Part shown: positions 35,369 to 46,981 of the stretch, in pieces
Layout: each line of letters opens with the position of its first letter
Numbering within the stretch: position 1 is the stretch's first letter
NCBI RefSeq assembly: GCF_030272615.1
Contig: NC_081414.1
Location: 233,108,733-233,168,732 of the forward strand
Reading direction: 5' to 3'
DNA length: 60,000 nucleotides
Origin: Cryptomeria japonica
Lineage: Eukaryota > Streptophyta > Pinopsida > Cupressales > Cupressaceae
Program-made: the position numbers and the translations under genes
The notes under the pieces: generated by a model
What the model was told of the DNA's origin: nothing
What the model saw: only the letters and a program-made list of their open reading frames with translations
Database searches by the model: none

Positions 35369-37057
35369 ATGGCATCCTCCTCTGCACCTGAATTCATAGC
35401 AAACCCTATAGTAGTCGAGGTTATAAAAAGCCCTAGGCCCGTATTTCAACTAGTTCCCGAGGTAGCTAAGAAAGATGACAATACAGGTGCTTTTTCCCAA
35501 ATTCCAAAAGGCGTTGTCTATGCAGAAGACCCTAGAATGTATATTCACTGCAACATAGAGGAATTAGGAGATGAAGAAATTAAAAACATGTATAAGACTG
35601 TTATATGTGACAACTCCAGAAATGTAAAACCTGAACATAAAATTGTTGAAACCTTAGGATTCACTGAAATCCTCTGCATTCCTGAATTTCCCAAGGAAGT
35701 GTTTAGGATAGTTTTAAGTAGGGTACATGGTTCATTCTTTTGGCTTGATTCAGTTCACAAAATTACAAAGGAAGCTGTGAAAGCAGTAACAGGGTTACCT
35801 TCCACCGGTAACAGACCCAACAAGACTAAGAAGGTCTCCAATGTACTAGTAATGAACTTAACTAGTGCAACATCAGACAGAAGGTCTTTAAGGGTTAATG
35901 ATGTGACCGATATAAATGTTAGATCTGTTAGCATGATTTTAGGGTACAAAGCAACTCATGCAAATAGACTTAACTCAGTTTCCAATTTATGCATTAAAAG
36001 TGCTCATGATATGGTAAAAGAAAATGTGAAAATTGATGTATGTGAATGGTTAAAAGATGAGTTGATTGATAACTTAGCCAAAATCAAGAAGGATAAGAAA
36101 GGAACTTTTAGATTTGGAAATTTACTTGTATGCTTAATGCTACATATAACCAAACAGGTTCCCGATATAGGCAACAAAGAATATGACATACAGGTAGGAA
36201 AACAATTATCAGACTTACTCAACAACATGGGTGAAAACAAGGAAAAGAATATCAATGAATATTTTCAAGCACTAAAGGTTAGAATGAATAAAAGAATCAG
36301 ACTATCACATGAAATTGTCAACAAATACAAGGATGATATATGTTTTGTAATCAAAAAGGATGAAATATGGATGGAAGCAGTCATCCCTAGGACAATTTGG
36401 GTAACAGAAATGGGATATTAAACAAATGACCACATAGTGGAAACTTATGCCAAAGCACTTCTGGAAGCCCCCAATGAACCTAAAGAAGAAATATTTGGTA
36501 GTGATGAGACCATAGAAAGTCAAATTCAATCTAAGAAGAGAGTGAAAAAGGTTGAGGCATTTGTGAGAAAAGGATCCAGACAAGCGAAAGCCATAAAGGA
36601 AGATGTATTAAAGAAAACTGGCATAACTAAAGATGAGTTGGCAACCCAACAACCTGAAACTCATCTATCACCGGTAGGTACTTCCTTAGAAGGAGATATG
36701 CCAGCAACTCTCAAAAGAGTTGTTAGGAAAAGAGACCCCTCACCGAAAACCACTCCTTCACCTAGAAGGACAAGGCATAAGCAACAAGCTGTGAGATCTC
36801 TGGTCAGAAAGGTCACACCTAAAAAGAAGCTGACCCCTGAGAAAAAGAAAAAGAAAAAGACAACAACTGAATTGGCACCTTTAGAAATTCTGTTAAATGA
36901 GATCATAGAGGAAGGTAAATTGAAGAACATAGGGAAAATTTATGACACCTTATCAGATGATGAGAAAGGGCAAGTTGAGGAGAGTGTAATATTACACATG
37001 GACATGTTTAAAAACTTTTTGTTCCAAGTCTTAAATGAAATTCCTGATGACTTATAA
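35369..37057 (+). pseudogene. Copy A ORF2: unassigned protein, N-terminal ~560 codons
   Basis: Starts ATG GCA TCC TCC, matching copy B. The frame is open to a TAA at 36419-36421 (copy B has GAA there), then continues in frame to 37057, where the element is cut. Residues 1-350 look globular: conserved stretches include VVYAEDPRMYIHCNIEELGD, IVLSRVHGSFFWLD, HKITKEAVKAVTGLPSTG, EWLKDELIDNL and FRFGNLLVCLMLHITKQVP. Then comes a lysine/arginine-rich linker with SPRRTRHKQQ and KKKKKKTT, then a helical segment. No signal peptide, membrane segment or known enzyme motif is seen. The WLD...TGLP pattern faintly recalls plant mobile-domain and transposase-associated proteins, but I cannot assign it. Confidence 0.8.
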
Positions 37058-37071
37058 AAACTTTTTGTTCC

Positions 37072-38283
37072 TAGAGATATAAAAGCATTGGCCTTCTTGT
37101 AGCTAGTGACAATATATGAACCACTCTAGATAACATCAAATTTGGTATGCCTTATTGCTTTGTCTCTATCTACATACCATTTTAGCACCAAATCTCCCTC
37201 CTCAAAGACCTTGTTGATAACCTTTCTTTCAAAAGTTTTCTTGACATGTGCTTGGTGAGCTTCAAGAGTATGCATATACTTTCTCTTGATCTCTAACTCT
37301 ACTATCTCAAATCGCCTTATTGTGATGACATCATTTCCTATTGCTTCTAGATGATATGCTAACTCAAGAGATGGTAACTCTAGTTATAATGAAAGTATCA
37401 CTTCCTTTACATAGACCAACATGAATGAGAAGTTATCAATAGATCTCTCGGGAGTGATTCTATCAACCCAAAGGGTTGTCTTCAAATTTTTATGCCAATA
37501 CCTTTTATTGTCTTTTATTGTCCTCTTGATTACCATGATAAGGTTCTTGTTGGAAGACTCAGCTAATATATTACCTTGAGGTTATTAATTTGATGAATTT
37601 TTAGGTATAAACCATGCTTAACTACCCAAGAGATTATTTGGGTATGAACAAATTCTTTTTTGTTATCAAATATGATGGTGTAAGGTACACCAAACCTTAT
37701 CACGATTCCATCAAGGAAATATAGAAATAAAGCCTCAATGGCATCCTTCAATGCTATTTCTATTGTCCACATGGTAAAGAAGTATGTAGTTGCTAAATCT
37801 ATTTATGACTAGCACTAGATGGTGGATGTATTATGCCAATAAAATCCAACCCCAATCATGTAAATGGTTAGTCTGCCTAGTTAGGGTGAAGAGGGAGGGA
37901 ATTTAACCTTTGCTTTGTAGAAAAGAAGGTATACTTCTTGAAATTATTCATCCATTTGTGTGCATCATTGAACAAAGTTGGCTATTAATAACTAGCCCTA
38001 ATTTATCTTAATAGAAGTGGTCCTTGTAGGGAAATGGCCACCTGAATAGCCATCATGAAATTATTCTATTATCCCACTTAACTAATCTTGTTCAATGTAT
38101 CTTAATAGAGCTCCATTGGAGTCTCTTCTAAAAAGCATATCGTTCACTAAGATATAAGGGATAAATTACAACATGAAATGTCTTATTTTGGTCTTGTCTA
38201 TACCTGGAGGATATCTACCTTCTATTCACCCAACTATTTTGGATACCATCATTGATCAGTTGGTCATCTTACAACATAATGGT
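37072..38283 (-). pseudogene. Ty3/gypsy integrase fragment
   Basis: The minus strand reads from about 37860 (FTMWTIEIALKDAIEAL), through VIRFGVPYTIIFDNKKEFV and WVVKHGLYLKI, to LAESSNKNLI, TLWVDRITPERSI and GDLVLKWYVDRDK near 37150. This is a gypsy integrase core and C-terminal part of the kind found in TAT/Athila-like plant elements, with many stops. Upstream parts up to 38283 are more decayed. The fragment abuts the truncated copy A at about 37055-37071 and has no LTR of its own here. Confidence 0.75.
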
Positions 38284-39171
38284 TGTTAGGAAAATGGTGT
38301 ATCAACCTTGCATTTAGATAAGGTTACTATGTATAGTAAGTTTACGTTTAAGCACAAATTGATCCAAAATATTCTCCAAGGCTACAAATTGGCTAAATAA
38401 GCATAGTGATAGATTTTATTGTAAGGTCATGTCTAGATTTGAATAAATTAAAGTTTTCATTTTTGAAAGTTGCAAATGAAAGTTTTGAAGTCAATTTTTA
38501 AGGCCTTAAAGGCTCCAAAATAGTCCAAAAGTGGTTGTAACTAGCAAGGTAGGTTACATCTTGACAGAATACTTCATGAGCTTTTTGATGCTTCAAATAG
38601 TTAGTCAATCGGGCTCCTAAATTTACAGTTATGACCTCTATAAGTTGGGTCTCCTGAAATAGGAAATATAAAACCATGCCTGACACATTAATAAATTGTA
38701 CAAGAGAGTTATATGTGTCGGTGTGTGTTTTGACACATCATAGGGCATATTGGATTGAAAAATGTTGGGCACCACTTTTTGGGTGGTTTTAGCCCATGGT
38801 TTTGTAGTACCATATGATGGTTTCATGTATTGTAATGAATCTTATATATTAGATGCGTGAGATGGAGTTTATGTGTATGAGTCTTATAGCTATTGAGTTA
38901 TCTTCATATCTCTGGTTGGTGATACTCCTTTGAGAATATTGTTCTACAAGTATATTGTATTCTATTGTTAATTTTTGAAAAATATATTTAGTGGATTTTG
39001 TAGTGTGGGGTTTTTCTCTTGAAAGGGTTTTCCCCACATAAATCACTATGTTTGTGGTATGCATGGTATTTATGTTAGGTTTTAATAACTAGTGTATATA
39101 TATTTTATTTTTTTTGCATTACTCTCCTCTCAAGAATAGTCTAGGAAGTTGTTTCGCTACCTTAACTTCCA
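38284..39171 (+). repeat. Copia E 5' LTR (left boundary provisional)
   Basis: The right end is fixed by the primer site at 39178. TGTTAGGAAAATGG at 38284 is the best candidate start. The block 'gggtttttctcttgaaagggttttccccac' at about 39006-39035 resembles the late-LTR region of the other copia elements. No second LTR lies inside the window to confirm the start. Confidence 0.5.
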
Positions 39172-39177
39172 TTCAAG

Positions 39178-39189
39178 TGGTATCAGAGC
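39178..39189 (+). promoter_or_regulatory. Copia E primer binding site (tRNA-iMet)
   Basis: TGGTATCAGAGC, followed by a gag-like reading frame. Confidence 0.88.
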
Positions 39190-39299
39190 CTAATCACCTT
39201 TGGTTTTAGTTGTGGGTTGTAGGGTTTTCTAAACTAATCTAGAATTGAGTGGTAGCCTATGTAGAAGATACTTTGTGATATTTTTGTATGGATTTTCAT

Positions 39300-39782
39300 A
39301 TGGCAAGTTCATCAGGGAGAATAGAGGTGGAGAATTTTTTGGAAAATGTGGAAGTTGAAGATGGAGGATCTATCAATAGATCAAGATTTGGGAGATGGTA
39401 GTGATCAAAATATCTCCAAACCTATAGATCCTACTGCAACTACTTAGTATGATTTTATAGACCATAAAACCAAGTGTCTAATCATATTATTCTTGGTAGA
39501 CTCTAAATTTTTAATTGATGTCCATGAAGAGTCCTCTATAAAGAAGCTATGTAAGTAACTTAGTGAGATGTATCAAGCTAAATATTTAGTGAACAAGCTT
39601 TTCTATAAGAAAAAATTATATTCATTGCGAATGGAAGAGGGTGGACAAATTATTGGCCACCTAGAATAATTCAATATGTTGGTGGATCAATTGACATCTA
39701 TTGGTGTCAAGATGGATGAGGAGGAAAAATGTCAAATCTTATTTTGTTCTTTGCTTTATTTATGAGATTCTCATGTTATTGT
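39300..39782 (+). pseudogene. Copia E gag, first part
   Basis: From the ATG at 39300 (MASSSGRIEVENF) the translation, with shifts, passes through LSEMYQAKYLVNKLFYKKKLYSLRMEEG, HLE and FNMLVDQLTSIGVKMDEEEKCQILFCSL: the copia gag (UBN2) pattern. Several stops. It is cut by the solo LTR at 39783. Confidence 0.82.
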
Positions 39783-40926
39783 TGTTGGCATGAGACACTG
39801 CATTAATGATCAAATGTTGTCATTGATGGCAACTGGCAACTGGTGAGTCAGATATCCAATCCAAAGCTCATGTTTCCTTCATTCCAGAGAATTGATTGAG
39901 GTCTAGTGAGGTCTGGTAAGAAGAACACTGTATCTAATAGAGTGTGTAGTTTGGTGGTCAGTGGATTATTCTGGTTGAGTATTTTGCCTTGCTGATTTAG
40001 GATATGTATTATAGATATGAAATTTACCTTATTCTAGGATTGCAACCTCTAGTGTTAAGTTTGGTATTGGTTAGAAGATCTGGTAGATGTTTTTCTAGTA
40101 TAATAGTGTTTTGGTGCAGTAGCATGTGAAGATTTGTTGTGTGAATCGTGTAGAGTAATTTTGATTGTTGTTTGTGTGTTCAAGGTTGATGAGCCACCAT
40201 ATGGGAAGCATGTGGACATCTTGTTTTGGTCCGCTTGGCTATTTTTGGATCAGATTGAGCTGACTTGGGTAACACGTTTCATGTTGCATGTTATGCAGTT
40301 TTTAGGTCGACATGAAATTGATCTAATTTGATGATGAAAATATATTAATCTAATTGATATGATCATTTGGTGTGTGGGTGATGATGGAGGAAGCATGTAT
40401 GAGCGATTGTGCATAGATTCACTTGCGCGGTTGAGATATTTGTGCTCTGGTATGTGACAAAGCAAAGCAAAATAGAGTAGTGTGTTAGAACAATGGCAAA
40501 AGACTATTTGTACTTAACTAAAACTACATTTTGGCATTTGTAGATGCTATCCATCATTTCATTCAATCAATCATCATTTGTAATCTTTTGTAGGACAGTG
40601 AGTCCTCTGGGGGTTGTAGCCCTCTTCTTTGTAATTGAGCAATGAGCTCTAGGAAGTGTGTCTGAATGCATGTGCATTCCCCTTATAATATTATTATACT
40701 CCTAACCACAATATTATAATATTATGGGTCTCAATCCCACCGTGGTTTTTTCCTTAACTGGGTTTCCACATGAAAATCTTGGTGTTATGGTGTTGATATT
40801 GACTTTGTATTTCTGCACTTACTTTTCTTCATTTGCATAAAGTGATTGTATGATAAAATTATTAATTAAAGTTAATTTGTTGAACACTGATTCATGCCCC
40901 CTCTCAATGTTCCCTTGAATCCAATA
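39783..40926 (+). mobile_element. Solo LTR inside Copia E gag
   Basis: A single 1,144-bp Sirevirus-like LTR: TGTTGGCATGAGACAC to CCTTGAATCCAATA (CA changed to TA). Flanks attgt (39778-39782) and attac (40927-40931) fit a TSD with two changes, and gag coding resumes directly after it. It has the palindrome GAATGCATGTGCATTC (40664-40679), the CCCACCGTGGTTTTTTCC block and the C-run hairpin (gaacactga 40882-40890, tcaatgttc 40904-40912). No internal region. Confidence 0.88.
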
Positions 40927-41524
40927 ATTACTATCGATGGTACTTCTGTTATTTTGAAGACTAAAGATGTGGTGGGTTCTTTACTTTATATATAGATGAG
41001 GAGGAAGGTATCCATCAATGACAAGGAAGCCCTAAGTGTTTGTGGAATAAGGAAGGAAAAAGGAAAGAGGAATGAGAAGCATAATAAATCCAAGTCCAAA
41101 GGGAGATCAAAATCTCCTAGAAATTCCAAAGTTATTTGCTATGATTGCAGTAAGTATGAACACTTTTGTAAGAAGTGCAGAGGAAAAAGAAAAAGTTTGA
41201 TTATGATTCTAAGTTTGAGAAGGAAGATGGTAATGTGTTCATTGCAACTTTGTCCATTCATGTAACTAATAATGCATGGTTAATTGGCTTAGGTGCATCT
41301 TTTCATACGACTCCTAATAGAGACTAGTTGTCTGAATATAAAAAAAATCAATAGAGTTAAGGTGTACTTGGGTGATGATTCTCATTTAGATATTGTTGGT
41401 TGTGGTAAAATTAGAATTAGTTTACTTGATGTTAGAATAATAAGTATTAATAATGTATTGCATATCCCTAGAATAGCTCTAAATCTGTTATCTACATGAG
41501 AAAACTAATAAATGTAGGTGTATA
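40927..41524 (+). pseudogene. Copia E gag C-terminus and protease
   Basis: Resumes after the solo LTR with TIDGTSVILKTKDVV, then a basic region and the knuckle CYDCSKYEHFCKKC near 41140-41181. In a shifted frame WLIGLGASFHTT stands where copia proteases have W-ILDSGAS-H, so the catalytic Asp has been lost. VYLGDDSHLDIVGCGKIRI and LHIPRIALNLLST follow, usual for the region between protease and integrase. Copy D is inserted at 41525; the rest of Copia E should lie beyond 60000. Confidence 0.85.
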
Positions 41525-42447
41525 TGTTGGCAATTGACACTCTATTGGTTGGTTTCTCTATCTTGTTATTGATGGCAACATTATTTTTTATTCTGGCTTT
41601 ATGTTTCGATTCTATGGTATACCGACAGACACTTCACAGATTCTACACTGGCACCGACACTGACAGGTTAGAAAGATTTCTTTGGTCGCCGACAATGCAA
41701 GCCGACACGATATAGTAAAGGTTATTGGTATTGGAGGCTGACACATCTTGGATCCAACATCAACAACTTGTTTTAATGTTTATACATTTATGTTATCTAG
41801 CCGACATGTAATCTGATATTGTATATATCTTTGTAAGTCGATATAAGGCATAAAAGTTGTATAGGGTATATAGGGTAGTTTGATTAGATCATTTTGATAT
41901 ATAGGGAGATAGACATGAGATAGGAGATTATGATGATGTGAATGTAATATGATGAAAAATATATCAGAGAAATTATGTATGTGAGGAATTTATTGTAAGG
42001 GTTATTCCGGTAAAGGGGTTTAGGTTTCTAACCGAAACTGTATTCTGGCATAGAAGATGTTATCTTAGCAGTTCACACTTCTTCGGATTGTTGTCTATAA
42101 TTTTATGTAGTTAGTGAGGCTCCTATTGTGATTGAGCAGTATGCTCTAGGCTGTAAGCCTTCTTGCAAGTGCAGGCCCCTCATATTTTGTAATATCTATT
42201 CATATGGCTAGTGGATTGATATTGTGGGTCACAAATCCCACATGGTTTTTCCTCTTTGAGGTTTTCCACGTATAAATCTATGTGTTATGATTCTCATTTA
42301 TGTGTTTGGATTATTGGTTTCTTTACTTCTTTCTATTCTATATGTACCGGTATACCGGTTGGTGCATGCATGTTTTATTAAGGCTAAAATCTACTATTCC
42401 AGTATAATAGTGATTCACCCCCCTCTCAGTGTTATTTGTTTCCAACT
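41525..42447 (+). repeat. Copy D 5' LTR
   Basis: TGTTGGCAATTGACAC to TTTCCAACT (CA changed to CT), 923 bp. It shares the CTTGCAAGTGCAGG palindrome (42162-42175), the late 'cccacatggtttttcc' block and the C-run near 42415. Confidence 0.87.
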
Positions 42448-42449
42448 AT

Positions 42450-42461
42450 TGGTATCAGAGC
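42450..42461 (+). promoter_or_regulatory. Copy D primer binding site (tRNA-iMet)
   Basis: TGGTATCAGAGC just after the LTR. Confidence 0.92.
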
Positions 42462-42515
42462 CTTGTGCCTCGGAGGAAGTTTAACAGCTTGAGGAAGATC
42501 CTGAAACTGGAATCC

Positions 42516-43518
42516 ATGAATATGGCTTTGGAGAAGCAGCTTGAGATGGCACTTGAAGATTATGATGCTGAAAGGTTGAAGAACTTAAAGCTACAAGATG
42601 AATTGAATTCTACTAAGGAATTTATTCTTGTCCTATAAGAGAGTCTTTCATCTGTTCAAGCGAGGAGGAAGGAACTCTTACAAAATTAGAATGATGAAGA
42701 GAAAAATGCACTTAAGGAGCAATGTCAGAAATTGAGTCAGGAGAACATGGTTATGAATAATGAAATGCAAGTTATAACTATGAGGATGTCTAAGGAGATT
42801 TAGGACAGAAAGAAAAAGGAAGAAAATCTTGTTGTATCCCTGAAGAACAAGTTTGAAGAATGTGGTAGGTTGGTTCATGAAAATGATATGTTGAGAACTG
42901 ATTTGGTACAATCCCAAAGCAAAGAGCTTGAGAGACAAATGATAATACTAAGAGAAGATTTAACTACTGCAAGTGAGTACAAATAAAAATTCAAGATCAG
43001 CTCAGCACAACTTGATGAGTTATTGAAGAGACAAAGGCAGATTGGAGATTCCAATGGACTTGGATTTGAGGAAGGATAGAGTTCTGGTACTGCTAATGAA
43101 GATCAAAACCATAAGGAACCGATAAGACAATTCAATGCTTATAAATTCAATGGTAGATGTTTTGTTTGCAATATATTTGGTCACATGGCTAGGCAATGTA
43201 GAAACAGAGTAAATGTTCTAAATGCAATAAGTTTGGTCATAAGACATAAGATTGCAGAATGAATGTAAAATCCTATGCTTATGGAAAATTTGGACATATG
43301 GCTAATCAGTGCAGATCAAGCAATTTCACCGGTTTTAGAAAAGCAATTCAAAAGAACAATGTTACATATTATGCATGTAATGAAGTTGGACATATTGCTA
43401 AGTTCTGTAGAAGCATAAATCCACCAGTTAGTAATGGAGGATCAAATGAAAAAGGAAAAGAGAAGGTAAGTGAAATCTGGCAAGATCATACTCAAAGATG
43501 GGTTAGGAAGATACAGGG
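42516..43518 (+). pseudogene. Copy D ORF1: gag-like coiled coil with zinc knuckles
   Basis: Starts MNMALEKQLEMALEDYDAER, aligned with copy A. In-frame stops interrupt the coiled-coil region (first at 42636) and there is a change near the second knuckle. Knuckle remnants read CFVCNIFGHMARQC, CSKCNKFGH, then YAYGKFGHMANQC and YYACNEVGHIAKFC, in which the first Cys of the third and fourth has become Tyr. The gene ends at the internal deletion near 43518. Confidence 0.85.
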
Positions 43519-43529
43519 ATCATACATAT

Positions 43530-45047
43530 TGATGTAGAGCCCTCCTTGTATCTTTCCAAACACTCCCAGATGTATGACACTGACCCCTCAAGACTTCAAT
43601 AGGATCCTATCAAGGCAAGGCTCTACAACATTAGCTCAACATCTCACAATCTTCAAGACTCATACTTCCTCAAATTGGGTAATTTGCTCCATCATGCACC
43701 ATGAAGCCTCCAAGGGTTCCTGACCATTACCACACCTATTTTGGGTCAGACATGAATCACATGGACTAGACCAAACACTGGTTTTAAGGATTCAACACCA
43801 TATCCTATAGCACCTTCACAATTAAGCCTATTTGCTAGTAGCCCTTTGAAACGGGTAAAGAGGCCTTAAGTCCAAACTTTCCCAAACACCCTAGAAAAAA
43901 AATCATAGTTTCAAATACCCTTTTTGGTCTTACTGAATTCCCTAAAAGGAAAGGTCAAGGTATGAAATAGAAAGGCTTGAACCCAGTGAAGGTCAACTGT
44001 CTTAAAGGACTAATTAAGCCTCCATTTGTGAAGCAAATATATCCAAATGAACAAACCATACAATAATATCCCCATAAGAATGTGGGGAACCATAATACAT
44101 CATGGGTTCCAAGGTTACATGCTTGGAATCGTTGCCATTTGCCTTCTAGGGTAGCTTTGTCTTTTAAGGACTAGGTAGCCACATAGAGATGTCTACCTAG
44201 GGCCTGATCAAACACACACCTCCCTTGCTCCTCTTGAAATTTTTTTTTGCAATATTATAATATATATGCCATACTTGCATTTCACCCAATCCCATGAGTT
44301 TCAGATGGATAAATTGCAAGTTATGGCCATGGAGAAGCAAAACCCTAGGTAAACCCTAGTTTTTCGGGTACCTACAACAAAATTGGAATAACTGGAGAAA
44401 AACACATAGTCTGAAACTCAAACCAAAGCCAAATCAAATTTGATTCACTAATATGACAAAATCACATCATTGGGGATTGATCCCAATCCATACAATGCCA
44501 TACCCCGGGCCAAAACTCCAGAATTGCAGGAAAAACTCAGAATTTCATTAGTTTGCACTCATCAAAACATTCCTCCATACAGTCTAACCTTGGGAATTGG
44601 ATCCTCAAGGTGTATATACCTCTCCAAAACTGCTCTCAATTGAAAACAAGAGGTTAGAGCCATTGGAGGAGTTCAAACAAACAAAAATTCAAAAATTGCA
44701 TTAAAGTTGCTAATGACAACTTTTGACAACTTTTGACAGAGTAGTCAAAATGTCATTCCTTGCCTCCTAATGCCTTGAGTTAAGACTAACCCCTCCTAAA
44801 ACACCCTATAAGCACTAAAACCACTAGGATAACTATTTCCTACACACACTTGATCCCCTTTTGTCCAAAAGTCCTAATTGGCTTATCAAGATGCCAAAAT
44901 AGGAGTTTGGCTCACAAGATGGGGTCTTTTATTACAAACACACAATGCATGATTGAAACACATGTAAAACATCCTAATACATGTTTGATGCCTTATCCTT
45001 CCTCCTCTGAGCCTGATTGATCAACTTGAAGGGTTTCTCCTACACCA
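43530..45047 (-). repeat. Gypsy C 3' LTR
   Basis: 1,518 bp, co-linear with 56494-58001 apart from scattered substitutions and small indels. On the minus strand it begins TGGTGTAGGAG and ends CTCTACATCA. Confidence 0.94.
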
Positions 45048-45129
45048 TACTCCCTAGAAGAATAAATCTCAAGTCCACTTGAGATGAGAGCCTGCAGGTC
45101 TGCACCATGGTCTTTGATCTATTGATCTG

Positions 45130-46407
45130 TCATCCATAGTGCTTTAGTATAAGGTTGTCCCTTCCAAGCCACCAAATAATCCATATAAAATTTGTTCTTT
45201 TTCTCTTTGCAACCTTGGTGTCTATAACCTTATGCAACTTTGGTGGTTCATGTTTGGGAATGTCATCATTTGCCATAACCTGAATTGTTTCTTCTCCTGC
45301 ATCAACACTAAATTTGTAAAGAGATAAGTCACATACATTAAAGATAGGTGATAAACCAAGATCAGATGGGAGTTGAAGTTCATAATCATTTTGGCCATAT
45401 TTTTTCAAGATTTCACAGGGTCCAATCTTTCTTTGCATAAGCTTTGTATATCTACCTTTTGGAAGTATTTCCTTCTTCAAGTGAACCCACACCAAGTCTC
45501 CCACATCAAACTTGACATACCTCTTCTTCTTGTCAGCATGAGCTTTATATCTTTCTGCAGATTGTTGAAGGTGAGATTTAACTTGGTCATGGATCTCCTT
45601 TATGGTGGTATCAAAGGTTTCCCCGTCAACACTAATGACTTCTCCTTGAGGTAGTTCTCTTAGCTCCAACACACCTCTTGGGTGGATGCCATATACAACC
45701 TGGAAGGGTGACTTACCAGTACTTCTATTCACTATATCATTATAGGAGAATTTTGTCTGAGACAATATGCTATCCCATCTCTCTCCATGTTGTCTAGTCA
45801 AACACCTTAGCAAATTTCCCAATGACCTATTTACAACTTCAATTTGGCCATCCGTTTAGGGATGGTAGGCTGAGGAGAAGGATAGATTTGTACCAAGCTT
45901 CTTCCAAAGGGTCCTTTAGAAGTGTCCAATAAATTTCACATCCCTATTAGAGACTATGGTCAAAGGCAAACCATGTATTCGGACAATCTCCTTGAAGAAC
46001 AAATCTGCAACATAGGAAGCATCACAAGTGGTTTTACATGGCAAGAAATGTGTCATTTTACTAAACCTATCCACCACTACAGAAACACTATCATATTCTT
46101 TCCTTGTCCTAGGCAATCCTAAAACAAAATCCATACTTATGCTTTCCCATGGTCTTGAAGGAATGGGTAAAGGCTGGTATAGGTCTGCATTTGTGGACTT
46201 CCCCTTTGCTTTTTGGCATATCACACATGTCTCCACAAATCTCCTGACATCTGTCTGTAGTTTGGGCCAAAAGTAGTGCCTCTTTACCAAATCTAATGTC
46301 TTGTCAAGGCCAAAGTGGCCTACCATTGCTCCATAATGTTTTTCCCTGATTATATTTAGTCTCGTAGCCCATTTGGGTATGCATAACTGTGCACCCTTAA
46401 ACAACAA
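45130..46407 (-). pseudogene. Gypsy C integrase with chromodomain-like tail
   Basis: From 46407: zinc region (HYGAMVGHFGLDKT...CVICQKAKG), core with SMDFVLGLPRT, VVVDRFSKMTHFLP and VSNRDVKF, then after a break near 45830 the rest of the core (FSYNDIVNRSTGKSPFQVVYG) and the C-terminal part (FDVGDLVWVHLKKE, IGPCEILKKYGQNDYELQLP, SPIFNVCDLSLY). The last 40 residues (VIDTKVAKRKRTNF...WWLGRD) resemble a decayed chromodomain, which in chromoviruses steers insertion to heterochromatin. Confidence 0.9.
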
Positions 46408-46542
46408 TCCATTTTGAATAAAAAATTCAAAGAAATCAACATGAAACCACTCATCAAATGAAGCACATACCTTATAGATCTCTCCAAAGTCTTCATCATC
46501 CTAATGCATGCCTTTCAAGGAGTCTATTCCAACACTCTCCAA

Positions 46543-46976
46543 CTAGATCTGATTTATAGTTAGGACTCTTCTGCTCAAAGCATCTACCACCTTATTCTTG
46601 ACCCCTTTCTTATGCTTAGGAGTGAAGGTGAAGGCTTGTAGGGTCTCCACCCACTTCATATGCCTCTGATTCAACTTTTCTTGGCTATTTATAAAACTAA
46701 GGGCCTGATTGTCTTTGAAGACTATGAATTCTTTTGGCAGCAAGTAGTGTCTCCACTTTTTCAAGGATTGTACTAGAGAATACATCTCTAGGTCATAGGA
46801 TGAATACCTCCTCTTTGCCTCATTTAACTTCTCACTGAAGAAGGAAATAGGCCTTCCTTCCTGACTGAGCACTACCCCAATAGCCATGTGACTGGCATCA
46901 CACTCCACTTGGAAGATCTTGTTGAAATCAAGTAGGGCAAAGACTGGTTGCTCTGCAACTTTTCTCTTAATTGTTT
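46543..46976 (-). pseudogene. Gypsy C RNase H
   Basis: The minus strand carries VFALLDFNKIFQVECDASHM, then GVVLSQEGRPISFFSEKLNEA, YSSYDLEMYSLVQSLKKWRHYLL and HKKGVKNKVVDALSRR, the usual gypsy RNase H blocks. The frame is continuous with the RT across the copy B insertion once copy B and one TSD copy are disregarded. Confidence 0.93.
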
Positions 46977-46981
46977 GAAAG

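Larger units (their letters stand above)
32937..37057 (+). mobile_element. Copy A of a pol-less LTR element family with ORF1 and ORF2 (3'-truncated)
   Basis: 5' LTR (32937-33859), primer site, ORF1 and the first ~560 codons of ORF2 are present; the rest of ORF2 and the 3' LTR are gone. The sequence switches at about 37055 to a gypsy fragment in the opposite orientation. Copy A keeps the best-preserved coding sequence of the three copies in this window (ORF1 open, ORF2 with one stop). No protease, integrase, RT or RNase H is found. The likely TSD on the left is gagct (32932-32936), with no partner because of the truncation. Confidence 0.9.

Noticed and set aside
36661-36930. 89-codon minus-strand frame with a phenylalanine run
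   Set aside because: Antisense of the lysine-rich linker in ORF2.
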